Origin: Tretioscincus oriximinensis
Lineage: Eukaryota; Chordata; Lepidosauria; Squamata; Gymnophthalmidae
Direction: 5' to 3'
Length of the DNA: 64,000 nt
Assembly (NCBI GenBank): GCA_022410635.1
Contig: JAJVDF010000140.1
Span: 1,343,417-1,407,416, forward strand
Shown here: positions 1-11,490 of the stretch, piece after piece
Position numbering within the stretch: the stretch's first letter is position 1
Layout of the letters: each line of letters opens with the position of its first letter
Translations under genes and position numbers: made by a program
Notes under the pieces: model-generated
Told to the model about the DNA's origin: nothing
The model's database searches: none
Seen by the model: the letters and a program-made list of their open reading frames with translations, nothing else

Positions 1-85
1 ACACACACAGGAGGATGGAGTAGACACCACAAAACCAGGTTCCCCCCCAAAAAACGGGGTCCTCCCCTTCCTGGTCAATTAGCTC
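1..85. repeat. Degenerate right half of the TAGGCTGACC MITE family, cut by the window edge
   Basis: The pattern of CACCACAAAACC, a run of C, AAAACGGGGTCC and CCTGGTCA matches the right half of the copy at 1099-1869 with many changes. Confidence 0.5.
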
Positions 86-1090
86 CACATATAGCATATT
101 CTATGTTTTTCTTAAGAAACTCATGCTGATACATCAATTTTCATTTCATTCATTAAAAAAATAGATTTCCTATTAGAAAAAAGGGATAGGACATACTCTA
201 TTTTTTGCCACGTAAGACCCATGCNGTTTCCAAAATGATTCTCGTAAAANCACACTGCATTCTAANTTTTTTTTCATTTATCTTTCCTGTATTCCTTGGC
301 AAATTATAGCTGAACTTTTTATGGCCATCTTCCTTTGTTCCCTTCAGACAAAGTATTCTTAGAAACCTTTCTGGATGTTTATCTTTCAGTGGAAAAAGAG
401 AAACAACAAATATTTAATCAGACGAAGAAATAGTCCAATTCTCTTTTCCCCAAGTTGCTAGACGGCCTTCTCATGTTTGACTGCAATAATTATTANAGCA
501 GGATGTCATGTTGGCCAAGGGTAAAAGAAGCAAAGTAAACCACCAAAAGGGCTGGCAAAAGGGGTAAGCATATGAGGGAAACAGATTNATTTCAGGGAAG
601 TGGAGGAAAAGACATAGAAATGCAGAAATTAAGTCTGTTAAGTGCGCACTGGAGTATCATTACTATAGGGAGATGGGTACCAATGACAGTTTGTGGGTAC
701 CATATTTGCACCCACCCGCTTATGTTTGGTGCCNTTTGAATTCCTCGCATGGGTCTGGCTGTGGTGGTGATTCAGTACCACCAAACAGCCAGATGGTGCT
801 GACAAAAAGTCTGGACAGAATTGCTGCCATGTTGCAGCCAGACCCTCAGCAGAAACAAGGAAGGAGCCTGTTTTACCCAGTGCAAATAGACAGCAGTTCT
901 GCCTGGGAAAAATCAAACTTGAAATCAAGCCAGGATCACAGGAGATAAGATATTGAACCCACCATCTGGGACGTAAGCAGAGATGGGTATTTTTTCTGTG
1001 CTCCAAAGACCATTATGTTCTTCTCTGCAGTCAATCACACAGCTTTCTTGACTGTTTCACTGGGATATTTCATCTCCTGTTACCAGAGGA
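86..1090. other. Unassigned sequence
   Basis: AT-rich, with several isolated Ns. Short overlapping ORFs at 638-1006 show no recognisable domain. Nothing else supported. Confidence 0.4.
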
Positions 1091-1098
1091 CTCTCAAG

Positions 1099-1869
1099 TA
1101 GACTGACCAGATTTTCTGAGACCCAAATCAGGGTAATTAATATTAATGCTAATTTGCATATTCATAAATATGCAAATTACCCACCAACATGCATTCCCTT
1201 CCAAAATTCCCGCCCAAGAAATCGGTGAAGCATGTGAGAATTTTTTTAAGTGTGCGAGAATTTTTAAACTGAGAATTTTTGGAGTACATCAGAATTTTTT
1301 AATTTTTTTACAGAGGGGAAGGTTCCTTCAGAAGATGCCCTAGTTGCCAGAACCTCCTAGTGGTGGTGCAGCGATTTTTTAAAAAAACTTTTTTTGAAGT
1401 GTGCGACAAAGTTTTAAAGTGTGTGGGAATTTTTACTTTTTACTGAGGGGAGGGTGCCTTCAGGAGTTGAATATTTTTGAATATTTTTTTTGGAAAAAAA
1501 TATAACGGCAGCATCACTAGGGGGCTCTGGCATCTGGGACCAACTCCTGAAGGCACCCTCCCCTCAGTATCAATCAGTATTTATTACGGTCGTAAAGCAG
1601 TGCCCTTTTGTACTGGTTTACGACCGTAATAAATACTGATTGATACTGAGGGGAGGGTGCCTTCAGGAGTTGGTCCCAGATGCCAGAGCCCCCTAGTGAT
1701 GCTGCCGTTATATTTTTTTCCAAAAAAAATATTCAAAAAATGTTTTTTTTAAAAAAAAAATTTTTTTTTTCCTCAGCAAAAACTGGAAAAATGGCACACC
1801 CCCGGGATGGCGAGGTACACACCCCAAAACCGGGTTTTGTCCCCCAAAAGGGGGCATCTGGTCAGCCTA
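1099..1869. mobile_element. TAGGCTGACC-family MITE, long copy, with 8-bp target duplication
   Basis: Begins TAGACTGACCAGA and ends TCTGGTCAGCCTA, flanked by the direct repeat CTCTCAAG at 1091-1098 and 1870-1877. An 8-bp duplication suggests the hAT superfamily. It is 771 bp, against about 190-210 bp for other copies here; the extra length holds a perfect inverted repeat (1474-1739) and degenerate copies of that same unit at about 1308-1378 and 1440-1467. No transposase ORF. Confidence 0.75.
1474..1739. repeat. Perfect 123-bp inverted repeat with a 20-bp spacer
   Basis: Arms 1474-1596 and 1617-1739 are exact reverse complements by direct reading; the spacer is 1597-1616. The arms contain the GAGGGGAGGGTGCCTTCAGG motif. 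A third, direct copy of part of the arm (TACTGAGGGGAGGG through CAGGAGTTG) lies just upstream at about 1440-1468. Confidence 0.95.
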
Positions 1870-1924
1870 CTCTCAAGTCACCCAATTCTAACCATGTGGA
1901 ATTGATTAGTCCCTTAGATAACTT

Positions 1925-2345
1925 CCTGTTAGGAGAAAAGTTGTTTCCGTGGGTGGGACTGAGTGCAGATTGGCTAAGAAAGCATCCTCCCAACCAGAGC
2001 TAGCTGTGGTGTAGACCAGGAGTAGTAGTCTGCAGGGCAGGGCCCCAAGTGGGCTGGACTGAAGAGGCTGCATGCTTCTTGCTTGGACTATGCTTTCCAG
2101 CAGGCCCTGCCACCATCAGAACAACAGCTCCCATTTCACTTTCTTCACATTTGGGCTGCTGCTGCTACTTCCTAAAGCTGCTAGGCATCCAAGCCTTTAA
2201 ATAAGCACTTGTCATTGTGAANAAATGGTGTAGAAATGCAGGCAGAAATATGATACTCATAAAGCCGGAAGCAAAAATGCTGCCAGAAGGTGGAAAACTG
2301 GAAGCTGGTAATTTGTTATTGGTCTATACTTGTATGAGAAGATAT
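1925..2345 (+). repeat. Dispersed promoter-like repeat family, copy 1
   Basis: Shares CAGATTGGCTAAGAAAG, GTAGTCTGCAGGGCAGGGCC, GACTATGCTTTCCAGCAGG and GGGCTGCTGCTGCTACT blocks, in the same order, with the copies at 8165-8690, 27640-28100 (minus) and 28800-29055 (minus). Family identity unknown. Confidence 0.65.
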
Positions 2346-4420
2346 AGAAGGAAANATGAACATCTATGTACACTGATATTGTTCCCGTGGTAGATGCGCT
2401 GGGCTCTTTTGAATACAGAGTTCTTTCCTCCATTGACTTTCATTAGTAAACCCTTAGCCAGTTAAATCAATGCAGTTTTGAACCACAATGTAAATCGAAG
2501 TTTTTTGCTGCTTCTTCCCTAACTCCTGGATCAACAATGAAGTTTATTGCTTCTCTAAGGCCCTTTCTGCACTGGACCTTACTCTGGGTTTTATTTCAGA
2601 AAAGGAACCTGCCATNCCAGGCTGAGATATAGTCCAGAATATGTGGATAAAATGCCTAATTCAATTTCCTGCAAGACTAATTCAGTCTAGAATTTTAGCA
2701 CTGTAGAAAGATTCACTGTATAAAATAATGAAATACTGAATGAAGGTGAAGACAGAGCGTTTTGCAATCAAATTACAGTAGCCCTACGTATATTACAGTC
2801 CTATATTAACATCTTGGATTGGAGTAACTAAATGTTTCCAATTCTGTAAATGACAAAATTCTCTTTCTCTTTATTNTTATCATATAAACTGTTTCATACT
2901 GTGCCTAATTAAGTCATTTATTTCTTTTTAATGATGCTTTCAAACCCAGTGAGGCCTTTGAGGATACAAGAAATGTCTGAATGTTTGGCTCCTGAGCATT
3001 AGNAAGCACAAAAGTGAAGTCAGTAGCAGAGATCCTGACAAAGTGTAAGAACCNAGTTTTGCAAATTATGTTTGAGGCCACACAGCATCTCCCAAAGTAT
3101 AGTACATTNGACTACTTTAGGTGGTACATGGAGGTGCAGCTAAGATGGTGGTGGCACTCATATCATCCTAGTGCTAGGATAGCACTGAAAAGTGTACATC
3201 CCGCTTTTTAAAACAACAGGGAAAAGCAGCTCCAGTAGAACATTTCCCTAGACAAGGTATACTGCACTATGCCATTGTAACTGGCATAGTCTACCAAAAA
3301 TAGTGACAGCAGATGCATGAACTGTGTACATCTGGGAATTCAGTGCAGCNCACATGCNAAAATAACACACANCCAGAAATTCAGCATGGTGTGCATGTGT
3401 GAATAATGCACATCTGGGAATTTTNCACTAGCGAAAGCTCTGCATGTCCAGCCCCAAGTGCTGCTAACCAGTAAGGTCAGCATGCCTTGTTAACACTGCT
3501 GCTACTATTTATGGATATTAAAATGATCATTATGATAGCACGATTACCATTTGCAGCACTATAGAGGTGTTCAAGGCATTCTCCAAATGTATGCNAGCAG
3601 CAAGCTCTTCTGCAAATGCATATGAGTTATAACATTTTTATATTCAAAATATTTTAAGAGGCCTGATAAAAAAAATTCATGTCAAAATTATTAAATGNAT
3701 GTTTGGAGAATATGCACTAAATCTGTTTACCTTAGGGGCCAGTCACAGAAGATGGTTTAAGGAAAGTATTCTTGTTAGTGTCATAAATTTTGCAAATGTC
3801 CAGGTATCTCGTGTAGCCAGGAGCATTACAGGAGTTTAAAATATTTTACATTTTACCATAAAGAGAGATTTATGCTAAATCCCTTCAGGGTTACTGCCTG
3901 CTATTACATGAGTATTTCAAACTGGCTTGTCAAGAATTGAAGCTGTAATTCTCTACATCACAAATACAAGTGATAGCCCAGCTTCTTCTATCTCTCTTNG
4001 TTTCTTCATACAGACCTGTTCTGCCAATCAGATTATAAATTAGTCTAGGAACTTANTTAGGCACATACTTCTTCTAGTTTCAGGCTGTAGCCACACATAG
4101 CACNTGTTTATTCTGGGTTTTCCTGATAATTCGATAAATTGGTTATCCGGCTTTAAAACAATGCAACTTTATAGTTTATTCAGGATTTTATCATTAAAAA
4201 AATCAGTCCATAAACGAATATAAACAATCAATCCATCCATGTTGAACTACATTTTTGTTTGGGACCTCGATTTACCAGACTAACACCAGCTGTGTTTTGA
4301 GGAATTTTGCATACAAAAAGCTAAGAAGCCCTAGCTATGTTCAATAATTGGTTGTTGATGGGGAAACTCTGCCTAGAAACCAAGTCAATGCCAATACCTC
4401 ACTTTATTGCTTCTAAAAGT
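2346..4420. other. Unassigned sequence
   Basis: No gene or repeat recognised. A small perfect hairpin (ACTATGCCA, 7-bp loop, TGGCATAGT) lies near 3268-3292. Confidence 0.4.
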
Positions 4421-4426
4421 AAAATT

Positions 4427-4531
4427 GAATCATAGAATCATTGGAAGGGAGCTCAATGCAGGATTCATTAAACCATCCCAGACAGATGACTGTCCAGTCT
4501 CTGAAGACTTCCAGCAAATGTAAACTTACCA
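4427..4531 (-). mobile_element. CR1-like LINE 3' fragment, cut by the assembly gap
   Basis: Contains AATCATAGAATCATTGGAAG, then AATGCAGGATTCATTAAACC, resembling the reversed 3' end of reptile CR1/L3 elements. It runs into Ns. Confidence 0.5.
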
Positions 4532-5332
4532 NNNNNNNNNNNNNNNNNNNNNNNNNNNNNNNNNNNNNNNNNNNNNNNNNNNNNNNNNNNNNNNNNNNNN
4601 NNNNNNNNNNNNNNNNNNNNNNNNNNNNNNNNNNNNNNNNNNNNNNNNNNNNNNNNNNNNNNNNNNNNNNNNNNNNNNNNNNNNNNNNNNNNNNNNNNNN
4701 NNNNNNNNNNNNNNNNNNNNNNNNNNNNNNNNNNNNNNNNNNNNNNNNNNNNNNNNNNNNNNNNNNNNNNNNNNNNNNNNNNNNNNNNNNNNNNNNNNNN
4801 NNNNNNNNNNNNNNNNNNNNNNNNNNNNNNNNNNNNNNNNNNNNNNNNNNNNNNNNNNNNNNNNNNNNNNNNNNNNNNNNNNNNNNNNNNNNNNNNNNNN
4901 NNNNNNNNNNNNNNNNNNNNNNNNNNNNNNNNNNNNNNNNNNNNNNNNNNNNNNNNNNNNNNNNNNNNNNNNNNNNNNNNNNNNNNNNNNNNNNNNNNNN
5001 NNNNNNNNNNNNNNNNNNNNNNNNNNNNNNNNNNNNNNNNNNNNNNNNNNNNNNNNNNNNNNNNNNNNNNNNNNNNNNNNNNNNNNNNNNNNNNNNNNNN
5101 NNNNNNNNNNNNNNNNNNNNNNNNNNNNNNNNNNNNNNNNNNNNNNNNNNNNNNNNNNNNNNNNNNNNNNNNNNNNNNNNNNNNNNNNNNNNNNNNNNNN
5201 NNNNNNNNNNNNNNNNNNNNNNNNNNNNNNNNNNNNNNNNNNNNNNNNNNNNNNNNNNNNNNNNNNNNNNNNNNNNNNNNNNNNNNNNNNNNNNNNNNNN
5301 NNNNNNNNNNNNNNNNNNNNNNNNNNNNNNNN
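4532..5332. other. Assembly gap (801 Ns)
   Basis: Unbroken run of N. Any ORF spanning it is meaningless. Confidence 0.99.
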
Positions 5333-5365
5333 ACCATTTATAAGTACTACCACTGCCGTCTTGAA

Positions 5366-6010
5366 TGCAAATTCACTAGGAGGGTCTTCCTCTCCCCCCA
5401 TGGACACGAGTACAGGGAAGATGGGGTGGGGTGGAAAGCCACCCTTCTTCCAAGTGGTGACAGCCACTTAAGAGGAGGGAGCATCCTGTGGTCTACCCCC
5501 AGACTGGCTGCTTGTGCTTCACCCAGAGCCACNGCTGAGGGAAGAGGAGTGGGTGNAAGGAATCTCCTGGTCAACCAGATTCACAACCACTGCCTGGTAC
5601 TTGGAAGCTACTGTCCTGCCCACTTCCTGCTATAGCTTCTTTGGTGGCCCCTGGCTGAGTGGAAAACACTCAGCACAAAGCAGCCAGGGAAATAGTTTCT
5701 GCCTTGTAGTACAGATGCAAAACCGTATGTCCTGATCCTTCTCATTAGGTAAAAATTTATAATGGGAAGGCCTGTGGCATTCCCAGTGGTTGTGAATCTG
5801 GTTGACCAGGAGATTCCTTCCACCCACTCCTCTTCCCTCAGCCGTGGCTCTGGGTGAAGCACAAGCAGCCAGTCTNGGGGTAGACCACAGGATGCTCCCT
5901 CCTCTTAAGTGGCTGTCACCACTTGGAAGAAGGGTGGCTTTCCACCCCACCCCATCTTCCCTGTACTCNTGTCCATGGGGGGAGAGGAAGACCTTCCTAG
6001 TGCATTTGCC
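5366..6010. repeat. Large inverted repeat, about 225-bp arms, next to the gap
   Basis: The left arm 5366-5592 and right arm 5784-6010 are near-perfect reverse complements, with a 191-bp spacer. Differences are few (for example AGGAGGGTC against AGGAAGGTC) and several coincide with Ns. It starts only 33 bp after the gap, so the arm could continue into the missing sequence. No ORF in it resembles a known protein. Confidence 0.85.
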
Positions 6011-7414
6011 ACAGGCCTNCCCAGGTCCTCCAGGGATGATTGAGAAAGACAAATTATTTAAGGGAAGAGATGCCANTCTATAGATTTTATTTATTTGAAC
6101 ATGCTCCAGCTTTATCTTGGATTTTTGAGCAGAAAAGCACCCCTTTTAAATAGAACCTGTCTCTTTCTGCATACATAGAAANCTAAAAGGACCAACAACC
6201 TATTCATACTGAGAGACAAATGTCCCCAATTACTGAATTCTTGTCTCTTTCTTTNCCTGGTCTGAGACTAAAGTGGCAACTTGGATGATGNTTTAATGCA
6301 TAAAGCAGAACAGCACAACAGAAAGAGGAAGGAACCAGATACAGTCACTGTGAACTTTGTCCTTTTGCCACATCCCTTCCCTTAGCAGGCTCATAACATT
6401 CCCTTTACTCTTCAGGCCACATGACTCTCCTTTCCCTCAAGTACACCTGCTTACCTAGATAAGGCAGCTAAATCAAAAGAGNTAATATTTCTGTGTGTCC
6501 ATATGTAATAAATCTGTGGTTGCCTTCCAAAAAAACAGGACTTCTGGCTCCACAGATTTATTTTCATAGAATTCTTTTTTCATTGCAATTTTCCTCTCTG
6601 ATCCCTGCTTGTTCTTCTGACAGTAGCCAAGTCTGGCCATTATGGTTATTATTCACTTATTTCAATTAAAGACTTTCAAAATTATTATACTATACTTCGC
6701 ATAACATAATTGAATGTTTGTTTCTTTATTTGCATTTTTATCCTGCTCTATACTCAAAGGGCTACTGCAATAAAAACAAAACATAAAACAGACACCAAAN
6801 ATAATAACACTTCCTGAAGGAGGGGTCGAGAAGCTATTTCCTCAAAGACCAAGATACATATAATATTTGCCTAGAAAACAGAGGGTTGCTAGTAGTTTGN
6901 TACCAGAAGTAAGGTAGTGCTGCATCTTTAATGCGAGCTAATGTTAAAAAAGATATTTCAGCAGGCATAACAATATACAAACAGCTCTGTATATCTGTAA
7001 GAAAACTACATAGAAGTGCCCCTGTAATTAACTAACAGTAGGCCATGACTTGGTGATACTAACTAAACAGTAATATATATAATACCTCTGATATACTAAC
7101 ATCCCTACCTGATACACAGCATTAATTTGCTCNATTTATTGTAATCAGTTAGTACTGCATATGATAAAAATCGATTTTGTTGGTTTTATTCTAGTAATTT
7201 TTTCTTACAGTTTCAGGAATATACAAAATATCATCTATATAAAGTATCATGGTTTTTGAAGCATTCAAAATGGCATTGTATCATTTGGGCCATGATTCCT
7301 AGGTAGAATGCTAACATCANTCCCAGGTGGAAAACAATGGGTGTTTTTCTCACACATTGTCTTTATAAAGAAAAGCATACAGGTTGACTAAAGGAAAAGG
7401 TATCTTTAATGACT
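6011..7414. other. Unassigned AT-rich sequence
   Basis: Nothing recognised, apart from a possible SINE tail near 6720-6790. Confidence 0.35.
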
Positions 7415-7422
7415 GCATAGAG

Positions 7423-7755
7423 CAGTGGTTCTCAACCTTTCTAATGCNGTGACCCCGCAATACAGTTCCTCATGTTGCGGTGACCCAATTTTGGTGGCTC
7501 CTGCTCATCAGCCTGCGGAGCACAAGGATCAGCCCGCTGCCCAGAGCCACCGAAACCATCAGCACCGGCACCGAGGCTGNGGCCGCCATGTTGAGTGTGG
7601 GCATGCGGGCCGCGATCACGTTTGACAGATCGCCACGGCCAACGCTGACAGCCAGGAGCGTCCTCCCCGGCTCAGCGGCTAAAGCCATTGGAAACATAGC
7701 TTTAGGTGACCCCTGTGTTTTGGTCGTTTGACCCCCANTGGGGTCGCAACCGCTG
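7423..7755. mobile_element. SPIN-like hAT element with a GC-rich core
   Basis: Begins CAGTGGTTCTCAACCTTTC and ends GGGGTCGCAACCGCTG. It is flanked by the exact 8-bp duplication GCATAGAG at 7415-7422 and 7756-7763. Both ends match the SPIN ('space invader') hAT family as I recall it, including TACAGTTCCTCATGTTG on the left and TAGGTGACCCCTGTG on the right. The middle, about 7500-7690, is GC- and CpG-rich and does not fit the AT-rich core I recall for SPIN. No transposase. Confidence 0.8.
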
Positions 7756-7769
7756 GCATAGAGGATTTC

Positions 7770-8105
7770 AAACAGGTATTATTTATTTATTTATACTTAA
7801 ACCCCACCCCATACCTGAAGGTCTCAGGGTGGTCAGCAATAAAAATAACAATATAAAATTAGTATATTAAAACAGTATCAAAACAATATCTGAAGGTGAT
7901 AAGACAAACAGCATTTCTTCAACCATGGGCTAGGTTAAAGGGGTTCAAAGATCTTGTAAAAGGATACAATGATGATACACCTCGAGGGGGAGGCTATTCC
8001 ATAGATTGTAGGCAACCCCGAGAAGGTCCTATCCTGGGCTCCTACTCCTACATGCTGAGTTGACTCTTCTAAACAATTGTTAAAACAGCAAGGGTCCCCA
8101 TCTTC
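7770..8105. repeat. LINE-derived dispersed repeat, copy 1
   Basis: A TTTATTTATT lead, CCCCACCCCATACC, GGTCTCAGGG, then AGGCTATTCCATAGATTG and GGCAACCCCGAGAAGG. It shares these blocks in order with 30590-30975. It resembles an L2-like LINE end of squamates; the family is not certain. Confidence 0.55.
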
Positions 8106-8164
8106 ATTTGTTTACATAATGTTCCCTATACATAGGTCCCTGAGTCATCTTTTGGTGAAGCATT

Positions 8165-8690
8165 AAGGCAGAAATCTGGTGGGTGCAGAGATTGCTTACT
8201 TAATCCTACTGGCCCAACCTGTCCCCAGCAGGGCCCCAAAGCCCCCCCCCCCCCTTCTTTCCCTCTCTGGCTCAAAACAAAAAAAGGCACTCTCTTATAC
8301 AGGCAAGCCAGCTGCAATGCAGGCTGNGAGCTCTAGTCCACAGGGCAGGGCCCTGCATAGGCTGAGACTTCCTTCAGCTCAGATTATACTTGCTAGCAGG
8401 CCCCNCTGCCAGCAGCAGCAGCAGCTCCCTCTCATCTTGCCCTCCTCATGTTTGGGCTGCTGCTGCTACTGCCTGCACTGCTGCAGCTTGTTGAANCTGC
8501 TGAGCATTCTAGTTTTTACAATAAGCATTTGTCATTATGAAAACCAGCATAGAAAAACAAGCAGAAACACNACTAAGAACCATGAAACCAGAAACAGAAA
8601 TTCTAANGGAAGTAGAGCAACTGCAAACTCAAGGTTTGTTATTGTTGANAACTGGTACCCCATCTATAAACAGAAGTAAATACTACATCC
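8165..8690 (+). repeat. Dispersed promoter-like repeat family, copy 2
   Basis: Contains GAGCTCTAGTCCACAGGGCAGGG, then GGGCTGCTGCTGCTACTG and AAGCATTTGTCATTATGAAAA, aligned in order with the copy at 1925-2345. Its left part is disrupted by a poly(C) run near 8237. Confidence 0.65.
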
Positions 8691-9410
8691 CCTTGCTATG
8701 ACCTGTTCGCAACTGCTCACGACTGCTTTCGGTACTTGAAAAACATGAAAATTCTAAGTAAAAAATCCAGCATTTTCCTTCTCCAAGCTCCCTATAACTA
8801 TACTTTTTGCAGCAAACTGTTTCTAGATAAGGAAAGGGCTTGTATAGGGAGTAGATTAATTAGTAGTAGTTTAATAAGCTTGCAGGCCACAGTTTAAGAG
8901 ATGAAAAGTTAATTGGATTCAGATACCAGGGGAAATAAAAATGTGTACCGCTCCCTTTCCAGTCTTTCCGACCAACGATGCTGTCATTTTCTCATTGAGG
9001 ATAAATAAAAATGTTGCCTTCATCATAAAATTAGATGGCCGAGCATGAGAAAACACATTTAAGATTACTTGCAATAGTACACAAAGTGTTTTAGGCTAGA
9101 CGGAATACCAAATGATAATGAGGATTAAAATAATTATTCATATCTTATAAAATCTCGTAGATTCATATTTTTCATGAAAAACAGCTAAAAAATAAGGCAA
9201 CAAAAATTACAAGTTCTTGGCTGACAAAATGAAAAATTGTACTGAGGGAGAAAGACATGGTATGCATGGTAAAAACATCTGGCATTTGGACCTGAAGTTT
9301 TCAGTCANAATCGAGGTTGAATATAGTTTTGCATCTATAATGGGTATGAAAAAAGTGACACACACACACACCAGGTACTACAGGGATTAGAGCTGCACCT
9401 GGTGAAAAGT
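8691..9410. other. Unassigned sequence
   Basis: No gene or repeat recognised. A short (CA)n run lies near 9357-9371. Confidence 0.4.
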
Positions 9411-9420
9411 CCTCTCTTCT

Positions 9421-9731
9421 AGAAGAAGAAGAAGAACTTGGTTCTTATACCCTGCTTTTCTCACCTTTCAAAGGGACTCAAAGCGGCTTACAAGGATATA
9501 TTTTGCCCGAAGGCTTCCATTCTATCTTCCCCACCAGGCTGTGGTGGTTCCCATTTATCTACTTGCAGTCAGTTGCAATTTCTTGCAATTCCTGCTTTCG
9601 AATAGCTGGGTTGGCTAGAGTTACAGGCTAGTGGAAGGTGCTCACCCCTTCCCCACGTCCCACACAGGGCTTCGAAACCCCATCTCCCAGGCGAGAGACG
9701 AATTCCTAAGCTACTGAGCTATCCGTGCCTG
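9421..9731 (-). mobile_element. tRNA-derived SINE, copy 1
   Basis: The reverse complement starts GGCACGGATAGCTCAGTAGC and has a B-box-like GGTTTCGAAGCCC. The element ends at the AAGAAGAAG side. Other copies are at 12648-12960 (+), 22968-23135 (+) and 48490-48775 (-). Confidence 0.75.
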
Positions 9732-9959
9732 CATAACTGTTAAAGGTTCAAAGCTCTACCCTAGTTTTTATTTCGGAACCCTACATTAAGGATAGTGAAG
9801 CTGTAGGGCTCCAAATGTGAAACTCTTAATTCCCATTCATCATGGGCTATGACCAATAGTCATGGAGGTGATGGGAGATGTACCGGTAATTTAGCAACGT
9901 TCGTAACAATCCAGGTTTCCCATTGCTGAACTACAGTTTTATGGAAAATAGTATCACAG

Positions 9960-10245
9960 AACAAAGCAATTTACTTCCTCCAAATATACACATCAGAGGT
10001 ACTTGGAGAGATAGTGGCAGCAGCCTTGAGTACTGGATGCCTAGGCACTGCTTCCAAGTTGGAGAGATAGTTAAGATGCCTATAAAGAACATTTGTAGTG
10101 AGTAGATAAAGGTCTTGTTGCATTCTTCTGGTTTGAGAATATCCTGAAGCAATTGGTGGGCTACTGTGTGAGATTAAATGTTGGACTAGATGGGCTATAC
10201 TGAAGTCTAATCAAGTAGGGCTTTTCTTATGACCAGTATTGTATA
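9960..10245 (+). mobile_element. CR1 LINE 3' end fragment
   Basis: Degenerate version of the CR1 3' end, including TGTGTGAGATTAAATGTTGG, GACTAGATGGGC and CTTTTCTTATG. Confidence 0.6.
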
Positions 10246-10249
10246 TTCT

Positions 10250-11140
10250 AGCTGGCAAGGAATGAACTTTCTAAGATTCCTGCTTCTAAGTTTANATAAA
10301 CACCAGCATAAGAGTTACTATTTCTCAGACCTGTCTAATTGTGCCATACCAAACATAGCTACAATGGAACTGACCCCTGNAGACAAGGACTGAAAGCATG
10401 CAAATACAAATTGTAATAAAAAGCAAATGCAATGCCTAACAGACAGCCAAAAGTTCTTCAGTAGGGTTACTACAAAAAACAGGAGTTTTACAGTTTTAAT
10501 GGGTATGAAAGAGATTTTCCCCATAGTACTGCCAGCATTATTAGTGAAAATTCCACTCTTTCATNTCCATTAAAGTTGCAAACTCTTATCCCAATTTGCA
10601 AGTGGTAACCCTGTTTAAAAGGGTAACCCTAAGATGATTTCAGATGGAGATCATCTGCAGAATGCTTAGAAACCTCAGACTCTTCTGATTATGTGAATTT
10701 GAGATACAATTCACATAAACTCTGACCATCATTTATGACTCCATCTCCACATCTCACTATGTGCTTCTTCTACATATATCTCTTGCTTAGTCTGCCATCT
10801 TTTAATCAGTTGCTGCAGGATTTTAAATAGCAACCTACAAGACAGACATTAAATTGATTTTTATAAACATTAAGCATGAGGTACAGCTTTCTCCCCAAGG
10901 CAACATCAGAGCCAGGGGGGGAAATTGGCAAAACCAATTATACATATAGTTTTGCTTCATTCACAATTAATAGTGNCAAAAACCTTATATATGTGCAAGT
11001 ATATTTCCTTTTCTTTTCTCACTTGCATGAGCCAATGCATGCGGAAATGCAACTAAGGCTGCATCCAGACATCATTTATGCACTCCATTATAATTGGATA
11101 ATCTGTTACAAAGAGCTGTCTGGATTGCTTTATTCTGGAA
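10250..11140. other. Unassigned sequence around MITE family D copy 1
   Basis: Apart from the MITE candidate, nothing recognised. Confidence 0.35.
10463..10615. mobile_element. Palindromic MITE candidate, family D, copy 1
   Basis: Starts AGGGTTACTAC and ends GGTAACCCTG. The inner part has GTTTTAATGGGTATGAAAG paired with CTTTCAT.TCCATTAAAG. Similar to 22756-22912. Confidence 0.45.
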
Positions 11141-11149
11141 CTANTGGAA

Positions 11150-11490
11150 TTAGCCCATTGTGTTACAGTACTGCAACAGGTACTAGCCCCTCTTCCCCTT
11201 TTTTCCCCTCCATGCCCCCACCCACCCCCTCCATTCCTTGTCCCTCCATCCCCCTTTCAACTGCTNCTTCTTTGTTTCATTCCTTCTTTCTTCCTNTTTT
11301 TCTTTCCCTCCTTTCTTCCTTTCTCTCCCAATACTGAACCNTAGGGTATTCTACTTCTCACATCTTTCCACCCAGAGAACTGTCCATTTATTACTTCTCT
11401 CCNATTTCTGTTTTTTAGNTACTTTCCAACTCAGGACTCTGGTTTCTGGAGGCTACTAAGTTCCAAGCCTTGTCATTGGTCATTATACCT
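11150..11490. repeat. Pyrimidine-rich dispersed repeat, copy 1
   Basis: The left end GAATTAGCCCAT, a long C/T-rich tract, then CACATCTTTCCACCCAGAG, CAGGACTCTGGTTTCTGGAGGC and TGTCATTGGT align in order with 63625-64000. Family unknown. Confidence 0.65.

Noticed and set aside
638..1006. 122-codon minus-strand ORF with an overlapping plus-strand ORF
   Set aside because: No recognisable domain, no splice or start context, and both strands open at once.
4441..5467. Long ORFs of about 290-313 codons on both strands
   Set aside because: They are almost entirely the N gap read as unknown codons.
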